Shown here piece by piece: positions 33,501-44,514 of a stretch of 64,000 nucleotides of DNA. The translations under genes were made by a program, and so were the position numbers. Below the pieces are notes generated by a model, which did not search any database, had not been told where the DNA came from, and saw nothing but the letters and a program-made list of their open reading frames with translations. Positions within the stretch are counted from its first letter, which is position 1; every line of letters begins with the position of its first letter. Origin of the DNA: Catonia carolina (Eukaryota; Arthropoda; Insecta; Hemiptera; Achilidae); NCBI GenBank assembly GCA_035578175.1, contig JAQMRL010000002.1, forward strand, positions 99,674,748 to 99,738,747, in the 5' to 3' direction.

Positions 33501-34408
33501 TGCTTTCTCTTGCCCATATGAATATATAGGAAGGAAAGTATTGTTTTCATGTCGATTTTTCACCGGATCTACACGTTTTCAGATCCCCTGAACCCAAAAA
33601 ACATGTTTTTAGCGTTTGGTCTGTGTGTGAACAGAATATCTCAAGAACGGAACATCGTACGAACTTGAAACTTGAGTTACATACCGCTACCGGACCCGAC
33701 ACGAACATTTTCACCAAAATCGGTCAACCGGAAGTAGTAGTTTATTCGTGTAATTTTTCACTTTTTTGCGATTTTCTCAAAAACTGGTCCTACGATTTTT
33801 TTTAAAATCGCCTGGTTTACTAAAATGTTTATGCTCTACAAGATAGGGTAGACGCCATGTTTGCTGAAATTCTTGGTGAGGGTGTTTTCACGTAAAAACG
33901 TTGTTTTTTTAAGATTACGGGTTATATATGCAATTTAGCGCAAAAATTTATATAATAAAAGTTGTAGAGAACTTAAAATCCTACAACTTTTATTTCAAAC
34001 ATTTTTTGGTATAACGCTTAGTTTAGCGGTAATTAGCGATTTTCTGTTTTTTTCTCACGAAAACGTGAAAAATCAATTTTTTTAAGATTTCGGCCTTAGT
34101 ATGCATTTTGCGACAAAAGTGTATTTAATCAAATTTATAGGAAATTAAAAGATCTTCAACTTTTATTTAGAGCATTTTTCCCTACAAAGCCTAGTTTAGC
34201 GCGAAAGAATAATTTTCCGTATTTTTAAGTCAAACTGAGGTCGATTGTACTTTTGTGTCTTTCACTCGTGATTAAAATTAGGTTATGTTTATTGAGGTTA
34301 CTTTTTAGTTTATTTCTAATGTTTTATTACTAATGTTAGGATTATTGTTTATTATTTGTATTGGCAAGAGAAAGTTGTGTGAGCGTTTCACACCAGATTT
34401 TTTTATTT
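33501..34408 (+). mobile_element. CTTTCTC-family unit, well-preserved single arm
   Basis: Runs from GCTTTCTCTTGCCCATATGA to TTGGCAAGAGAAAGTTGTG and TTCACACCAGATTTTTTTA. It is co-linear with the left arm of the 2990-5261 element at high identity by eye, so it gives the unit length of about 0.9 kb. Its short open frame (ISRTEHRTNLKLELH..) is shared with other copies. Confidence 0.8.
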
Positions 34409-34977
34409 TCTATAACTTCAGTTAAATACATTTCAGTCGTAAAATTCACACTTAAGTTGAAATCTTAAAAATCCCAATATTTATCGATTTCAATGAGCAA
34501 ATTACAGAAAATTACCAATTGGCTCTAAACTAAGCTCTGTAGAAAAAAATGCTTCAAAAACAAGTAGTAATTTTTAAAATTTTCTATAACTAATTATACT
34601 TCTGTAAAATAGGTACTAAGGCCGGAATCTTAAAAAAAAACAATTTTTATGAAAAGAGCACAGCCCTCCCACAAATTTCTGCAGACATGACGCTTACCTC
34701 ATCTTGAAATCATAAAATAGTAGGCATTTTAAGAAAACCATAGGAACCACATTTGAGAAAATTGCACGAATAAACTAGTACTTCCGGTTGACAGATTTTT
34801 ATGAAAATGTCAGGTCATGTTCTGTCATGGTGCCTAACTTAAAACTTTGTATGATAGCCTGTTCTTTAGATTGTTGATACATACAGACCAACCTGTAAAA
34901 TCATGTTTTTTGGTTAAAGGGGACCTGAAAAAAATATTTCCCTTCCCTGTACTTCATGTAGGACATGAGAAAATAAA
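34409..34977 (-). mobile_element. CTTTCTC-family unit, decayed, inverted to its neighbour
   Basis: Reverse-orientation copy with TTCCGGTTGACAGATTTTTA, ATGTTTTTTGGTTAAAGGGG and CTTCATGTAGGACATGAGAA. With 33501-34408 it forms a second head-to-head pair, like the 2990 element but with one arm heavily decayed. Confidence 0.65.
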
Positions 34978-34997
34978 AATGAATTACAATATGAGTA

Positions 34998-35884
34998 TAC
35001 GAGGTGTGGCTATTAAAAAACGAGACTGACGTAAAAAATGTAATTTTAATTCTATACATAATCACTTATTGTCACCTTCAATATACACTCATTCTCTATC
35101 CCTACAACGCTCTATGCAAATTTTCCATGGTTGGAAACAGTGCTGGAAGTGATCTTTTGTCAGCTCCTTCAAGACACGTGCCGCTTTCTCTTTTTACAGC
35201 TTCCACAAACTCAAATCTTGCCCCTTTTAATACAGATTTCACCTTACGGAACAGGTAGAAGTCACACATGGCAAGATCTGGTGAATAAGGTGGATGTTCT
35301 CACACCGAGATGCTGTACTTGGCAAGGAACCTCTTCACAGATAACACGGAATGAGCTGGCGCATTGTCTTGGTGGAGAACCCATGATTTGTCCTTCCACA
35401 TTTCGAGGTGTTTTTCCTTACTCTTTGACGTAGTTTAAAAAGTACCTCAAGGTAGTAATACTGATTAATTGTTTGACCTTCAGGAACCCAGTAAAGGTAC
35501 ACAATCCTATGGATATAAAAAAAAGAACAATCATCATTGCTTTAAATTTTGACTTGCTCATTCGAGCTTTTTTGGCTCTCTGTGAAGTTCGGCTCTTCTA
35601 GTGCCTGGATTGGCACTTCATTTCCGAATCATAAGTAAAAAACCATGTTTCATCACATGTTATTATAGTTTCCAAAAAATTTGGGTCAGTTTCAATTGCG
35701 TACAAAGTGTCAGTACAAACATTTTTGAGCGGCACGTGTCCTGAAGGAACTGACAGAAGATGACTTCCAGCACTGTTTCCAACAATGGAAAATTTGAATG
35801 AAGCGTTGTAGGGATAGAGGAGTGTAAAAGTGATTATGAATAAAACTAAAATAAAATTTTTTACGTCAGTCTCCACACCTCGTA
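34998..35884 (-). mobile_element. Rearranged mariner with ~160-190 bp inverted ends
   Basis: Both ends begin TACGAGGTGTGG. The arms (34998-35185 and 35728-35884) are inverted copies of each other, sharing CTCTATCCCTACAACGCT and TTGGAAACAGTGCTGGAAGT. Minus-strand frames encode the first catalytic block ITCDETWFFTYDSEMK (about 35.6-35.7 kb) and a C-terminus ending KKDHFQHCFQPWK-like. The 5' end therefore appears to have been replaced by an inverted copy of the 3' end. Stops make it inactive. Confidence 0.75.
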
Positions 35885-35929
35885 CAGTTGACCTCAATGT
35901 TAATGATACATCAAAATTTTCATACCCTA

Positions 35930-36000
35930 GCCAGATATTTAACCCGGGATCTCTAGCTTTGTAGGTTAGCAGGCTAGTCACACCACAAAGGTGGTCAATA
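35930..36000 (-). repeat. tRNA-like SINE scrap
   Basis: The minus strand reads TTTGTGGTGTGACTAGCCTGC then GAGATCCCGGGTTAAATATC, as A-box and B-box relics. Confidence 0.4.
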
Positions 36001-36989
36001 GGAGTTTTATTTTTGAATATTTAATTTGAAAAATTAATCTTTTTGATCAGGTTAACAGTAAAGAGTTAAGGAATCTATGACAATGTACATTAAAAAAAAA
36101 CACCCAGTGAAGTACATTTTGATCAGTGAAAGTTAACTGTTTATCGTAATTATATGAAAGCATTCATAACATAATCTATTGAAATAATGGGGGTTTGAAA
36201 ACTTGGACTAAACTCAAGACAGGATGCCATTCAGTTAATTTTATATATTTTTGTCAAAAGAATTGGTCGCTTTAAATTTATTTTTAGAGGACACTGCAGA
36301 ATTGTACTGAAAACAACTGTAGCAACTTTTATGGTCCCAAAGACATTGGTTGGATTAGAAATAGTACTGAACTTTATGTTTCACTACATTGCAGACATGC
36401 TTATTAAAATTCAATTTTCTATTTGTAAGAATTTCTGAAATGTATTATCAAATTTTCATGTTACCAAATTACCTTACATTTTTTTCTCATCAGCCTCTCG
36501 ACTGTTGTGATGCAGTTCTATATTGTGCAAGTCGTTTCATATTTGCAATACCCTACATATTATGTAATTTGCTTTAAATATTCTAACCTTTGGCTCTCTT
36601 TACAGTTCACTCCCTCAATTATTGTTAAAGCAATACCTGGATGTCTATATGCCTATCCCTTCTTCTGTTTAAGGTACCTTACATGAAAATGTTAAAATTG
36701 AAAACCTTATTTTTCAAGGTAAGTAAAAACTATAGTTTATCTACTTCATTAATATCACACAAAATCATTTTGTAGATTTAGAATTGATTTTCAATTATAT
36801 CAATCAATTCCCTAGTTTGTTTATAACAATTATTATTATTAAAGTTTCAATAACAAACATGATGTAATATAGTAAGATTGAGAAGGAATAATTATAAAAA
36901 GAACGAGAGATATTTCTTTTTTTTCTATTAATATTAGAATTAATACATTGTCTTTGTAAAATATACACAGCGGTCAGAATTCTAGGAAA
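36001..36989. other. Intergenic, nothing recognised
   Basis: AT-rich, with no recognised gene or repeat. Confidence 0.4.
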
Positions 36990-37304
36990 GTGCAACTTCG
37001 TCTCGTGTTGCATCCGCTGAGCCGTGCGGCGAGGGGTGAGGAGGAGGAGGAGCGCGCCTCCCCGCCGATCGGCTCAGCTGGACGGCGAGACGTAGTCAGT
37101 CAGTATTGTACTCACATACGAAACGGTACTCGATAAAAGTTAATGCAATGCAGTAATTAAAATATAATATTTTTTTTTTATGTGTAATGTGTAATACATG
37201 TATGCCGCGGCCGTGTGGGACTGAATCAGTGTAATTCATGAGTTTAGTTCTATTTTATTGAGTGGATTGTGAGAATATTTTTTGTCCGGTGCTCATTTGG
37301 TGGA
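36990..37304 (+). promoter_or_regulatory. CpG-rich putative promoter and 5' UTR
   Basis: GC content and CpG density rise sharply at 37007-37110 (GCCGTGCGGCGAGGGG, GGAGCGCGCCTCCCCGCCG) in otherwise AT-rich DNA. GTCAGTCAGT at 37094-37103 fits the arthropod initiator TCAGT. No TATA box is obvious. Transcription to the right is inferred from the ATG-donor exon that follows. Confidence 0.4.
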
Positions 37305-37362
37305 ATGAGGGTGATCGCTCATTTCGGGTTGGCGATGTTCGTCGTCGTGGCTTGCCAGATGG
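37305..37362 (+). CDS. Possible first coding exon, signal peptide
   Basis: ATG at 37305 opens 19 codons, MRVIAHFGLAMFVVVACQM, then a donor G|GTGAGT at 37362/37363. A short basic start and a hydrophobic core rich in Val/Ala fit a signal peptide, and the stretch uses GC-rich codons unlike the surroundings. No downstream exon was identified; one could lie beyond other features or outside the window. It may instead be chance or part of a repeat's leader. Confidence 0.3.
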
Positions 37363-37650
37363 GTGAGTTTGGTTATATTATATAGATGTATAGTGGGATT
37401 TCCTGGAATTCTGACTCGCCCCGCACTTAGCGATTATGTACTTAGTATTTAAGAGGTCGATCCTGCAGTGGTCTTCCGGAAATGGCGGTAAAAGCGCCCA
37501 AGGCACTAATTTAGGCTGACCTCCCTCTGAGGTTTGAAGTATCTGTGCCGGCAGCCCTTTCCGGAATATGCACGATCGACATATAGTCTGTAAGTGGTAA
37601 TAGGTTAAGTTTAGATGGGGAGTAAAGGTTACATTAGGTAGTCAATTAAG

Positions 37651-37940
37651 GGAGGTCCTAGACCAATTTTATTATTTTATTAAATTTTAAATAATTAAAT
37701 TTGTAATAAAAAGATCCTGTGAAGCGTAGTATTGGGACGCCACTTAGTAGTAAGAAAAAGGGGGTCCTGGACCAATTTTTATTTTATTTTAAATAATTAA
37801 ACCTGTAATTAAAAGATCCTGTGAAGCGTAGTATTGGGACGCCGCTTAGTAGTAAGAAAAAGGGGGCCCTGGACCAATTTGTTTTTCTTTTTAAATAATT
37901 AAATTTTTAATTAATATACTGAGGAGCGTATTTTATTTCA
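37651..37940. repeat. Tandem repeat, about 2.7 copies of ~105 bp
   Basis: Units begin at 37651, 37761 and 37863. Each starts GG..GGTCCT(A/G)GACCAATTT-like and ends GTATTGGGACGCC..CTTAGTAGTAAGAAAAAG. Copy 3 breaks off after ATTAATATACTGAGGAGCG. Confidence 0.85.
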
Positions 37941-38168
37941 CCCATCCGCTTCCACCTCATTCCACTCCGGCGAGGCTTACAATGACAAAAAGACTGCTCT
38001 CATTAGGTATTTGATAACAAAAGTAAAAATAAAGTTTTAAACAATAAAAGAATCTTCTTCCAATAAGATATCAAAAATTTTCAAGATGGCCTCCTTCAGG
38101 TCAAAAGAGCAAATTTCTCAATTGGTTAAAGGAACATTTTAGTAATTTAAGCTGAATAGGCTAAATTA

Positions 38169-41100
38169 CTTCTAATAGGCTAAATCTTCAAGAACTTCAA
38201 AATATGAAAAATTTATGATGGCGTCCTCTCTGGTAAAACATTCCGGAGATAAACTAGTCCTCCATTCGGATCTCCGGGCGAGGACTATCAGAGGGGACTT
38301 CATCAAAAAAATAAAAGTTTCTGAAATTCTGCGAGTTGGAACATGGAATGTTAGGAGTTTAAAACAAACTGGTAGGTTAGAGAATTTAAAAAGGGAAATG
38401 GATAGGTTGAAGTTAGATATTGTAGGCATTGGTGAGGTATGCTGGGATGATGATCAAGACTTTTGGTCCGGGGATTATAGGGTTATTAACACTAAAGCCA
38501 TCGGAGGGCAGGGCGGAGTGGGTCTAGTAATGAATAAAAAAATTGGACAAAGAGTGACTTACTATAAGCAGTGTAGTGATAGGATTATCATGGTTAGAGA
38601 AGATACGAAACCAAAGTCTACCACTATAGTGCAGGTCTACATGCCTACGTCTTCACACAGAGAGGAAGAAATAGAACAAGTATATGAGGAATTAGATGAA
38701 GTAATAAAATATGTCAAGGGTGATGAAAATTTGATAGTTATGGGAGACTGGAATGCAGTAGTTGGAGAAGGAAAAGAAGGAAAGATAGTCGGAGAATATG
38801 GTCTAGGGAAGAGAAATGACAGAGGGAGTCGGCTGGTAGATTTCTGCTCCAAATATAATTTAGTGATAGGCAATACACTTTTTAAGAATCACAAAAGGAG
38901 GTTATACACTTGGATGATGCCAGGTGACAAGGGAAGATACCAAATAGATTACATAATGGTTAGACAAAGATTCAGAAACCAGATTATGAACTGTAAAGCC
39001 TATCCAGGTGCAGACATAGGGAGTGATCATAACTTAGTAGTAATGGATAGCAGGCTTAAACTTAAAAAACTGAAGAAGGGACAGGGAAATGCTAGGTGGG
39101 ATGTAGACAAACTAAGAGAACAAGACAACCAGGTAGGTTTCCAGGAGAGTATTCAAAAAGGGATAGAAGAAAGAGGTAATGACACAGGAAATGTAGAGGA
39201 GGAATGGATAAACTTCAAGGAGGTGGTAGTGAAAGCAGCGGAAGAATGGTTAGGACATACTAAAAGAAGAGGTAGGAAACTGTGGATTACTAATGATATT
39301 TTAGAACTGATGGATGAGCGAAGAAAATATAAAAACGCAAAGGACGAGAGAGGTAAAAGCCAATATTGCTACTTGAGAAATACCATAAACAAAAGGTGTA
39401 AGAAAGCGAAGGTAGAGTGGATCAGAGCGAAATGTACGGACATTGAAAGTAAAATGGCAGTTGGTAAAGTGGACGCAGCTTATAGAAAAATAAGGGAAAA
39501 CTTTGGAGAACGAAAGATGAAAGCTGTTAATTTACAAAGCGCAGGTGGTAAACCATTGTTGAATGGCCAAGAGAGAGCTGAAAGATGGAAGGAATACGTA
39601 AATCAACTCTACATGGGAAAAGAATTAGAATATGATGCGGTAGAACAAGAAACTGATGTTGAAGAAGATCAAAAAGGGGACCCTATACTACGAGAAGAAT
39701 TCGATCGGGCACTTAAGGATATGAATATGAATAAGACACCAGGAATAGATAACATACCATCGGAATTATTATTACGATGTGGCAAAGTTGCTCAAAACAA
39801 ATTATACAAACTTGTGTGCAGAATGTATGAGAGTGGAGAGGTACCATCGGACTTTAAAAAAAATATTATGATTCCAATACCAAAAAAGTCAGGAGCGGAG
39901 AAGTGTGAACATTACAGAACCATCAGCCTAACATGCCATGCATCTAAGATACTGACAAGAATTATATACAGGAGAATAGAACACCGAGTAGAAGAAGTAT
40001 TGGACGATGACCAATTTGGGTTTAGAAGGAGAATGGGAACTCGAGATGCAATATTGGCTCCGAGACTGATTATTGAGAAAAGGATACAGAAAAATAAAAC
40101 TACTTTTATGGCATTTGTAGATTTAGAGAAAGCATTTGACAATCTGGACTGGAGTAAAATGTTTAAAACTTTGAAAAGGCTAGGAATTAAATACAAAGAA
40201 AGGAAAGTTATCTACAGTCTGTATAAGAATCAAACGGCTGTTTTGAGAATCGAGGGGTACGAAAAAGAGGCTGCTGTAAGAAAAGGTGTACGACAAGGTT
40301 GTTCTTTGTCACCACTACTTTTTAACTTGTATATAGAAGAGGCTATAAATAAAGTGAAGGAGAAATTTGACGTAGGAATAAAAATTCAAGGAGAAACAAT
40401 AAAAATGTTGAGATTCGCCGATGATATAGTAGTATTAGCCGAGGCAAAGAATGAACTAGAGGATGCCTTAAATGGAATGGATGAGATCTTGAGGAAGGAT
40501 TACTTCATGAAAATTAATAAGAACAAAACGAAAGTGTTGTGCAGCAGCAAGAGTGGTTTAGAAGAGATGGGAAATTTAAAAGTAGGCAACGAGAACATAC
40601 AGGAAGTTGGGGAATTCTGCTATCTAGGGAGTAAAATAACAAAGGATGGTAGAAGCACGAGTGATATCAAGAGTAGAATTGCTCAAGCTAGAAAAGCCTT
40701 TGAAATGAAAAACAGCTTACTGACTACAAACATTGATTTACAGATTAGGAAAAATTTCTTAAAACATTATGTTTGGAGTGTAGCATTATACGGAAGTGAA
40801 ACGTGGGTGATAGGGGCTGTAGAACGGAAGAGGATAGAAGCTTTTGAAATGTGGTGTTATAGGAAAATGTTAAAGATTAGGTGGGTGGACAAAATAAGTA
40901 ATTTAGAGGTTCTTAGGTGAGTGGATGAAAAAAGAAGTATATGGAAGCATCTTACCAAAAGAAGGGATAGGCTAGTGGGGCATATCCTAAGGCATCCAGG
41001 TATTGGGCTATCAATAATGGAGGGTAACATTGAGGGAGTAAATTGTAGAGGGAGGCAAAGATTAGAATATATAAAGCAAATTACAAAAGATGTAGGGTGT

Positions 41101-41193
41101 TACAGGTATGTAGATATGAAACGACTTGCGCAAGATACAACAGGTTGGAGAACTGCATCAAACCAGTCGAGAGACTGATGACAAAAAAAAAAA
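38169..41193 (+). mobile_element. RTE-like LINE, nearly complete
   Basis: Flanked by AGGCTAAATTA at 38158-38168 and 41194-41204. It ends GATGAC followed by a poly-A run. Only about 46 bp precede the first ATG of the ORF, so the leader is short or truncated. The insertion seems to lie next to a CTTTCTC-family fragment (41205-41420). Confidence 0.8.
38215..41178 (+). pseudogene. LINE ORF with one in-frame TGA
   Basis: 988 codons in one frame, interrupted only by TGA at 40918-40920 (codon 902). The APE endonuclease starts at about residue 42 (GTWNVRSL) and has GDWNA and GSDHNL. The reverse transcriptase has KTPGIDNIPSELL, FVDLEKAFDNL, GVRQGCSLSP and the catalytic RFADD (733-737). The C-terminal EMWCYRKMLKIRWVDKI precedes the stop and KRRDRLVGHILRHPG follows it. 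The partial copy at 50014 has CGA (Arg) at the same codon, so this is a C-to-T change. The first 901 codons still include the endonuclease and RT, but loss of the tail probably inactivates it. Confidence 0.88.
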
Positions 41194-41204
41194 AGGCTAA
41201 ATTA

Positions 41205-41420
41205 GTTTATTTCAACTCCGCATGATTTTGATAAAAATGTCTGTGTCAGGTCCTCTAGTATTATGTACTTTAAGTTCAAGTTTCAACTTCTTATGATGTT
41301 CCGTTCTCGAGATATTCTGTTCACACTAAGACCAATCGCTAAAAACAGTTTTGAAGTTCACCAGGTCTGAAAAGTGTATACCTGGTGAAAACTCAATTTT
41401 GAAAAATCAAAATGAAAACA
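41205..41420 (-). mobile_element. CTTTCTC-family fragment
   Basis: Reverse-orientation piece: GATGTTCCGTTCTCGAGATA, CACACTAAGACCAATCGCTA, CCTGGTGAAAACTCAATTTT. Both ends are missing. Confidence 0.7.
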
Positions 41421-42048
41421 TTTTAGTAATTTATGCTTAAAAAGCTAAATTTATTTATTAACTTACTTAAGACGAAATCATTATCCTAAAAAATACCTAC
41501 CTTATAACTTTGGCTGCCTTCACTTACATCTATTAAGTGTCAAATGTTGCCCCCACCAACTATTTAAATAAAAGAAGAAAACACATACTACTGCAATGAT
41601 TTTCTCTACTCAACAGGTTTTTTGTAGAACACTAAAAGTCAAAAACTGCACACAATCTGTCACAGTTACTTTAACCTTAAGCATGGTAGTACTACTTATA
41701 GCTAAACAAGCTACAACCTGGAGATTAAAATTAATCAATTGTTTAAGAAACAACCCTAAGAACACTTCCTTTGCTGAAGAGTTGAAACCAAGTATAACTC
41801 ATGTGCTAATTTTGTCTTTGGTAAAAGTGCAAGCCTTCTATCATGCACCAGTTGAGTGGTCAGCAGTGAAAGTGTTAACAGAACACCAAGGATACAGAAC
41901 TGAAGTCTGCATAAGCCTATACTGTAATTTTGTCACGTATTTTTTTTGTGTCTAAATAGAACAAGTTTTTAGTTAAATGTTACTTAAAAGTTAAACTGTT
42001 AATATATAATGTTTACATAATAATATTTATGACACTGATTTTATATAA
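41421..42048. other. Intergenic, unrecognised 119-codon open frame
   Basis: The plus-strand frame 41596-41955 has no recognisable domain and is probably chance. No other feature was seen. Confidence 0.35.
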
Positions 42049-42831
42049 AAATATCTGGTATGAAAAATTCAAACAACTTTTTCTTGCAGACATAAATAAA
42101 AAACAAATAACTTATAGTTAATCATTAGTAAACTACCGGTATGTAAAATGAAAAGCATAACCTAATTTTAATCATGAGTGAATGATGGAAAATGAAAATA
42201 AACCTCTTTAAAACGTAAAAAAACAGAAAATCTGTAGAGAAAAATGTTTGGAATAAAAGTTGTAGGTTTTTTAATTTCCTTAACTTTGATTATATTTACC
42301 AATTTTCATGAAGAAAAAAACAAAAAAAATCACTAATTGCCGCAAAACCAAGGTTTGTATAAAAAATGTTTGAAATAAAAGTTGTAGGGTTTTAAATGCC
42401 CTACAACTTTTTTTATACACTTTTGCTCTAGAATGCATATTAAGGCCGCAATCTTAGAAAAACCATTATTTTCTACGAGAACATAAACTCCCCAAGAATT
42501 TCAGGAGACATGTTGTTTGTTCTTTCTTGTAGGGCATAAAAAATGTAGTAAATGAGGCAATTTAAAACAAATTGTAGAGAATTTTTGATGAAAGTGTTTA
42601 TCTTGGGTCCAATAGTGGTACATAATTTAAGTTCCAAGTTTCAACTTCGAACTATATTCTGTTCTTGAAAAATTTTGTTCATATACACACAGAACAATTG
42701 CTAAAAACATGATTCTTGTGTTCAAGAGGGCTGAAAATGTGTATATCCGGTAAAAACTGGATTTTGAAATATCAACATGAAAACAATACTTTCCTTCCCT
42801 ATATATATTCATATAGGGCAAGAGAAAGTAA
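42049..42831 (-). mobile_element. CTTTCTC-family unit, moderately decayed
   Basis: Reverse orientation, from AATATCTGGTATGAAAAATTC to ATATAGGGCAAGAGAAAGTA. It includes the internal palindrome (AAAAGTTGTAGG..CCTACAACTTTTTT) and the ATCAACATGAAAACAATAC outer block. Confidence 0.75.
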
Positions 42832-42914
42832 TAACCAATGGTGAATAAATATTCTTATTTTTATCACATTATTTCATGTGCCTCTATTATTTTAAAAGCT
42901 CTTCTTTAAGGAAT

Positions 42915-44090
42915 TACAAGGGTAGTTCAAAATATAAATTTCATTTCCTGTCTGCCACCACTATAGAAAAAATCATTTCTTTAGACTTTTTACAAAATAT
43001 ATGTACATCCCCACTCTCCACAGTCACACACATACATTTTTATGACAAACACAATCACATACTGAAAATACACACCTGCATTTTCAAATAGATAATATAT
43101 CTTCACACAATACTTTTGTTTTGAGATAAATTGTGAACAATATTCTACTAAATACGAATAGTCTCACAGATGACAACATTAGTCTCGTTCGAGAGCTTAT
43201 TGAAGGTGATCGCCAGTTAACTGTTCAAGAAATCTCGTCAGAAATTGGTATCAGCTACGGGAGTGTTCAGTCTGCAATCACAGACCACCTTGGCTTCAGA
43301 AAGATTAGTGCTCGATGGGTTCCGAGGTTGCTGTCCGGAAATCAAAAACAGGTCAGGTCTGAGATCGCCGGGAGACTTCTGCATCAATTTCAAGAAGAAG
43401 GTGAAGATTTTTTGAGGCACATCGTCACATGTGATGAGACGTGGGTCCACCATTACACTCCCGAATCGAAAATGGCAAGTAAGGAGTGGCGAAGGAAGGA
43501 TGAAGGCTGCCCAGTGAAAGCCAAAACTCGTCGCTCAGCCGGAAAAGTTCTTGCAACAATTTTTTTTGACTCAAGGGGAGTTCTACTCATTGATTTTCTT
43601 CACGATCAACGAACAGTGAATGCGGCTTACTACTGCCAGGTGCTACAGTCGGCAAAAACCAGTTACCGAAACAAAAGACGAGGTGTGCCCATTAGAGATG
43701 TCATCCTTCTCCATGACAATGCAAGGCCTCACACCGCATTGTTGACAAGGGATAAATTGGAAGAAATGGGCTGGGAAACTCTCGAACACCCTACTTACAG
43801 TCCAGACTTGTCCCCTTGTGACTAATTTTTGTTTGCGCCTCTGAAAGAATCACTTGGAGGAAAACGATTTGAAAACAATGAAGATGTCGAGAAGCACGTG
43901 CACGATTGGTTGACAACTCTCCCTCAATCTTTTTATGAACAGGCAATATTCAAGCTTCCAAATCGGTGGCAGAAGTGTGTAGATAATGCAGGAGACTATA
44001 TTGAAAAATGTTGAAGGCATAGTTTTTGTATAATATTATTCAATAAATATAATTTTAAAAATTACCGTTTATATTTGATTCGCCCTCGTA
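42915..44090 (+). mobile_element. mariner, one stop and missing N-terminus
   Basis: TIRs TACAAGGGTAGTTCAAAATA (left) and TACGAGGGCGAATCAAATAT (right, minus strand), with TA at both edges, 1176 bp. It carries the transposase relic described in the next entry. Confidence 0.88.
43133..44014 (+). pseudogene. mariner transposase, broken
   Basis: A DNA-binding remnant (RELIEGDRQLTVQEISSEIG, WVPRLLSGNQK) leads into a DD34D catalytic core: TCDETWVHHY, LLHDNARPH and YSPDLSPCD, with 34 residues between the last two Asp. A TAA directly after the third Asp splits off the C-terminal FLFAPLKESLGGKRF.. part, and the first helix-turn-helix is missing. Other mariners have an aromatic residue at that codon. 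The copy should be inactive, although all three catalytic Asp remain. Confidence 0.88.
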
Positions 44091-44195
44091 TGTACAAAGT
44101 GTTAAATTTTCATATGAATTGTGAAATTAATACTTCAAACTCTTACTGCCTTAGCTACAAAGAGGACAACCAAACAGATCTTGTACATAATTAAA

Positions 44196-44514
44196 TAAAG
44201 TAAACCTTCGCTTCTTTGACACAGCTCGTGGCAAGGCGACATGACATGGTGTAAATAGCAAACTGGCAAGCAGGTCATCCCCTTACACTTTCTCCTCATT
44301 TCCCTACCCTTCCGTTGTCCTTGAGTACAGTATTGTACTGAAGGGCACAAGTTTGTTTGTTCTCATTAAAATTGTGCAATTTTCATACGTAAATCGTGTT
44401 TTTAATGCTTCCTGTATATATTATGCCATATGCTCTGGATTGACATTTGATATTTTGATACTTTGAAAACATCGAAGTCCACAAAGTGTCAAACTATGGA
44501 AGTTCCACTGTAAT
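44196..44514. mobile_element. Possible pogo/Tigger-like MITE
   Basis: The minus-strand right end TACAGTGGAACTTCCATAGTT and left end TAAAGTAAACCTTCGCTTCTT align with gaps and both continue to TTTGACAC. Length is about 320 bp, with no coding sequence. Confidence 0.4.

Noticed and set aside
36990..38168. CpG-rich patch and tandem repeats as the 5' UTR of the LINE at 38169
   Set aside because: The 11-bp target duplication (AGGCTAAATTA) lies at 38158-38168, so the LINE most likely starts to its right.
41596..41955. 119-codon plus-strand open frame
   Set aside because: No recognisable domain or similarity; composition fits chance.
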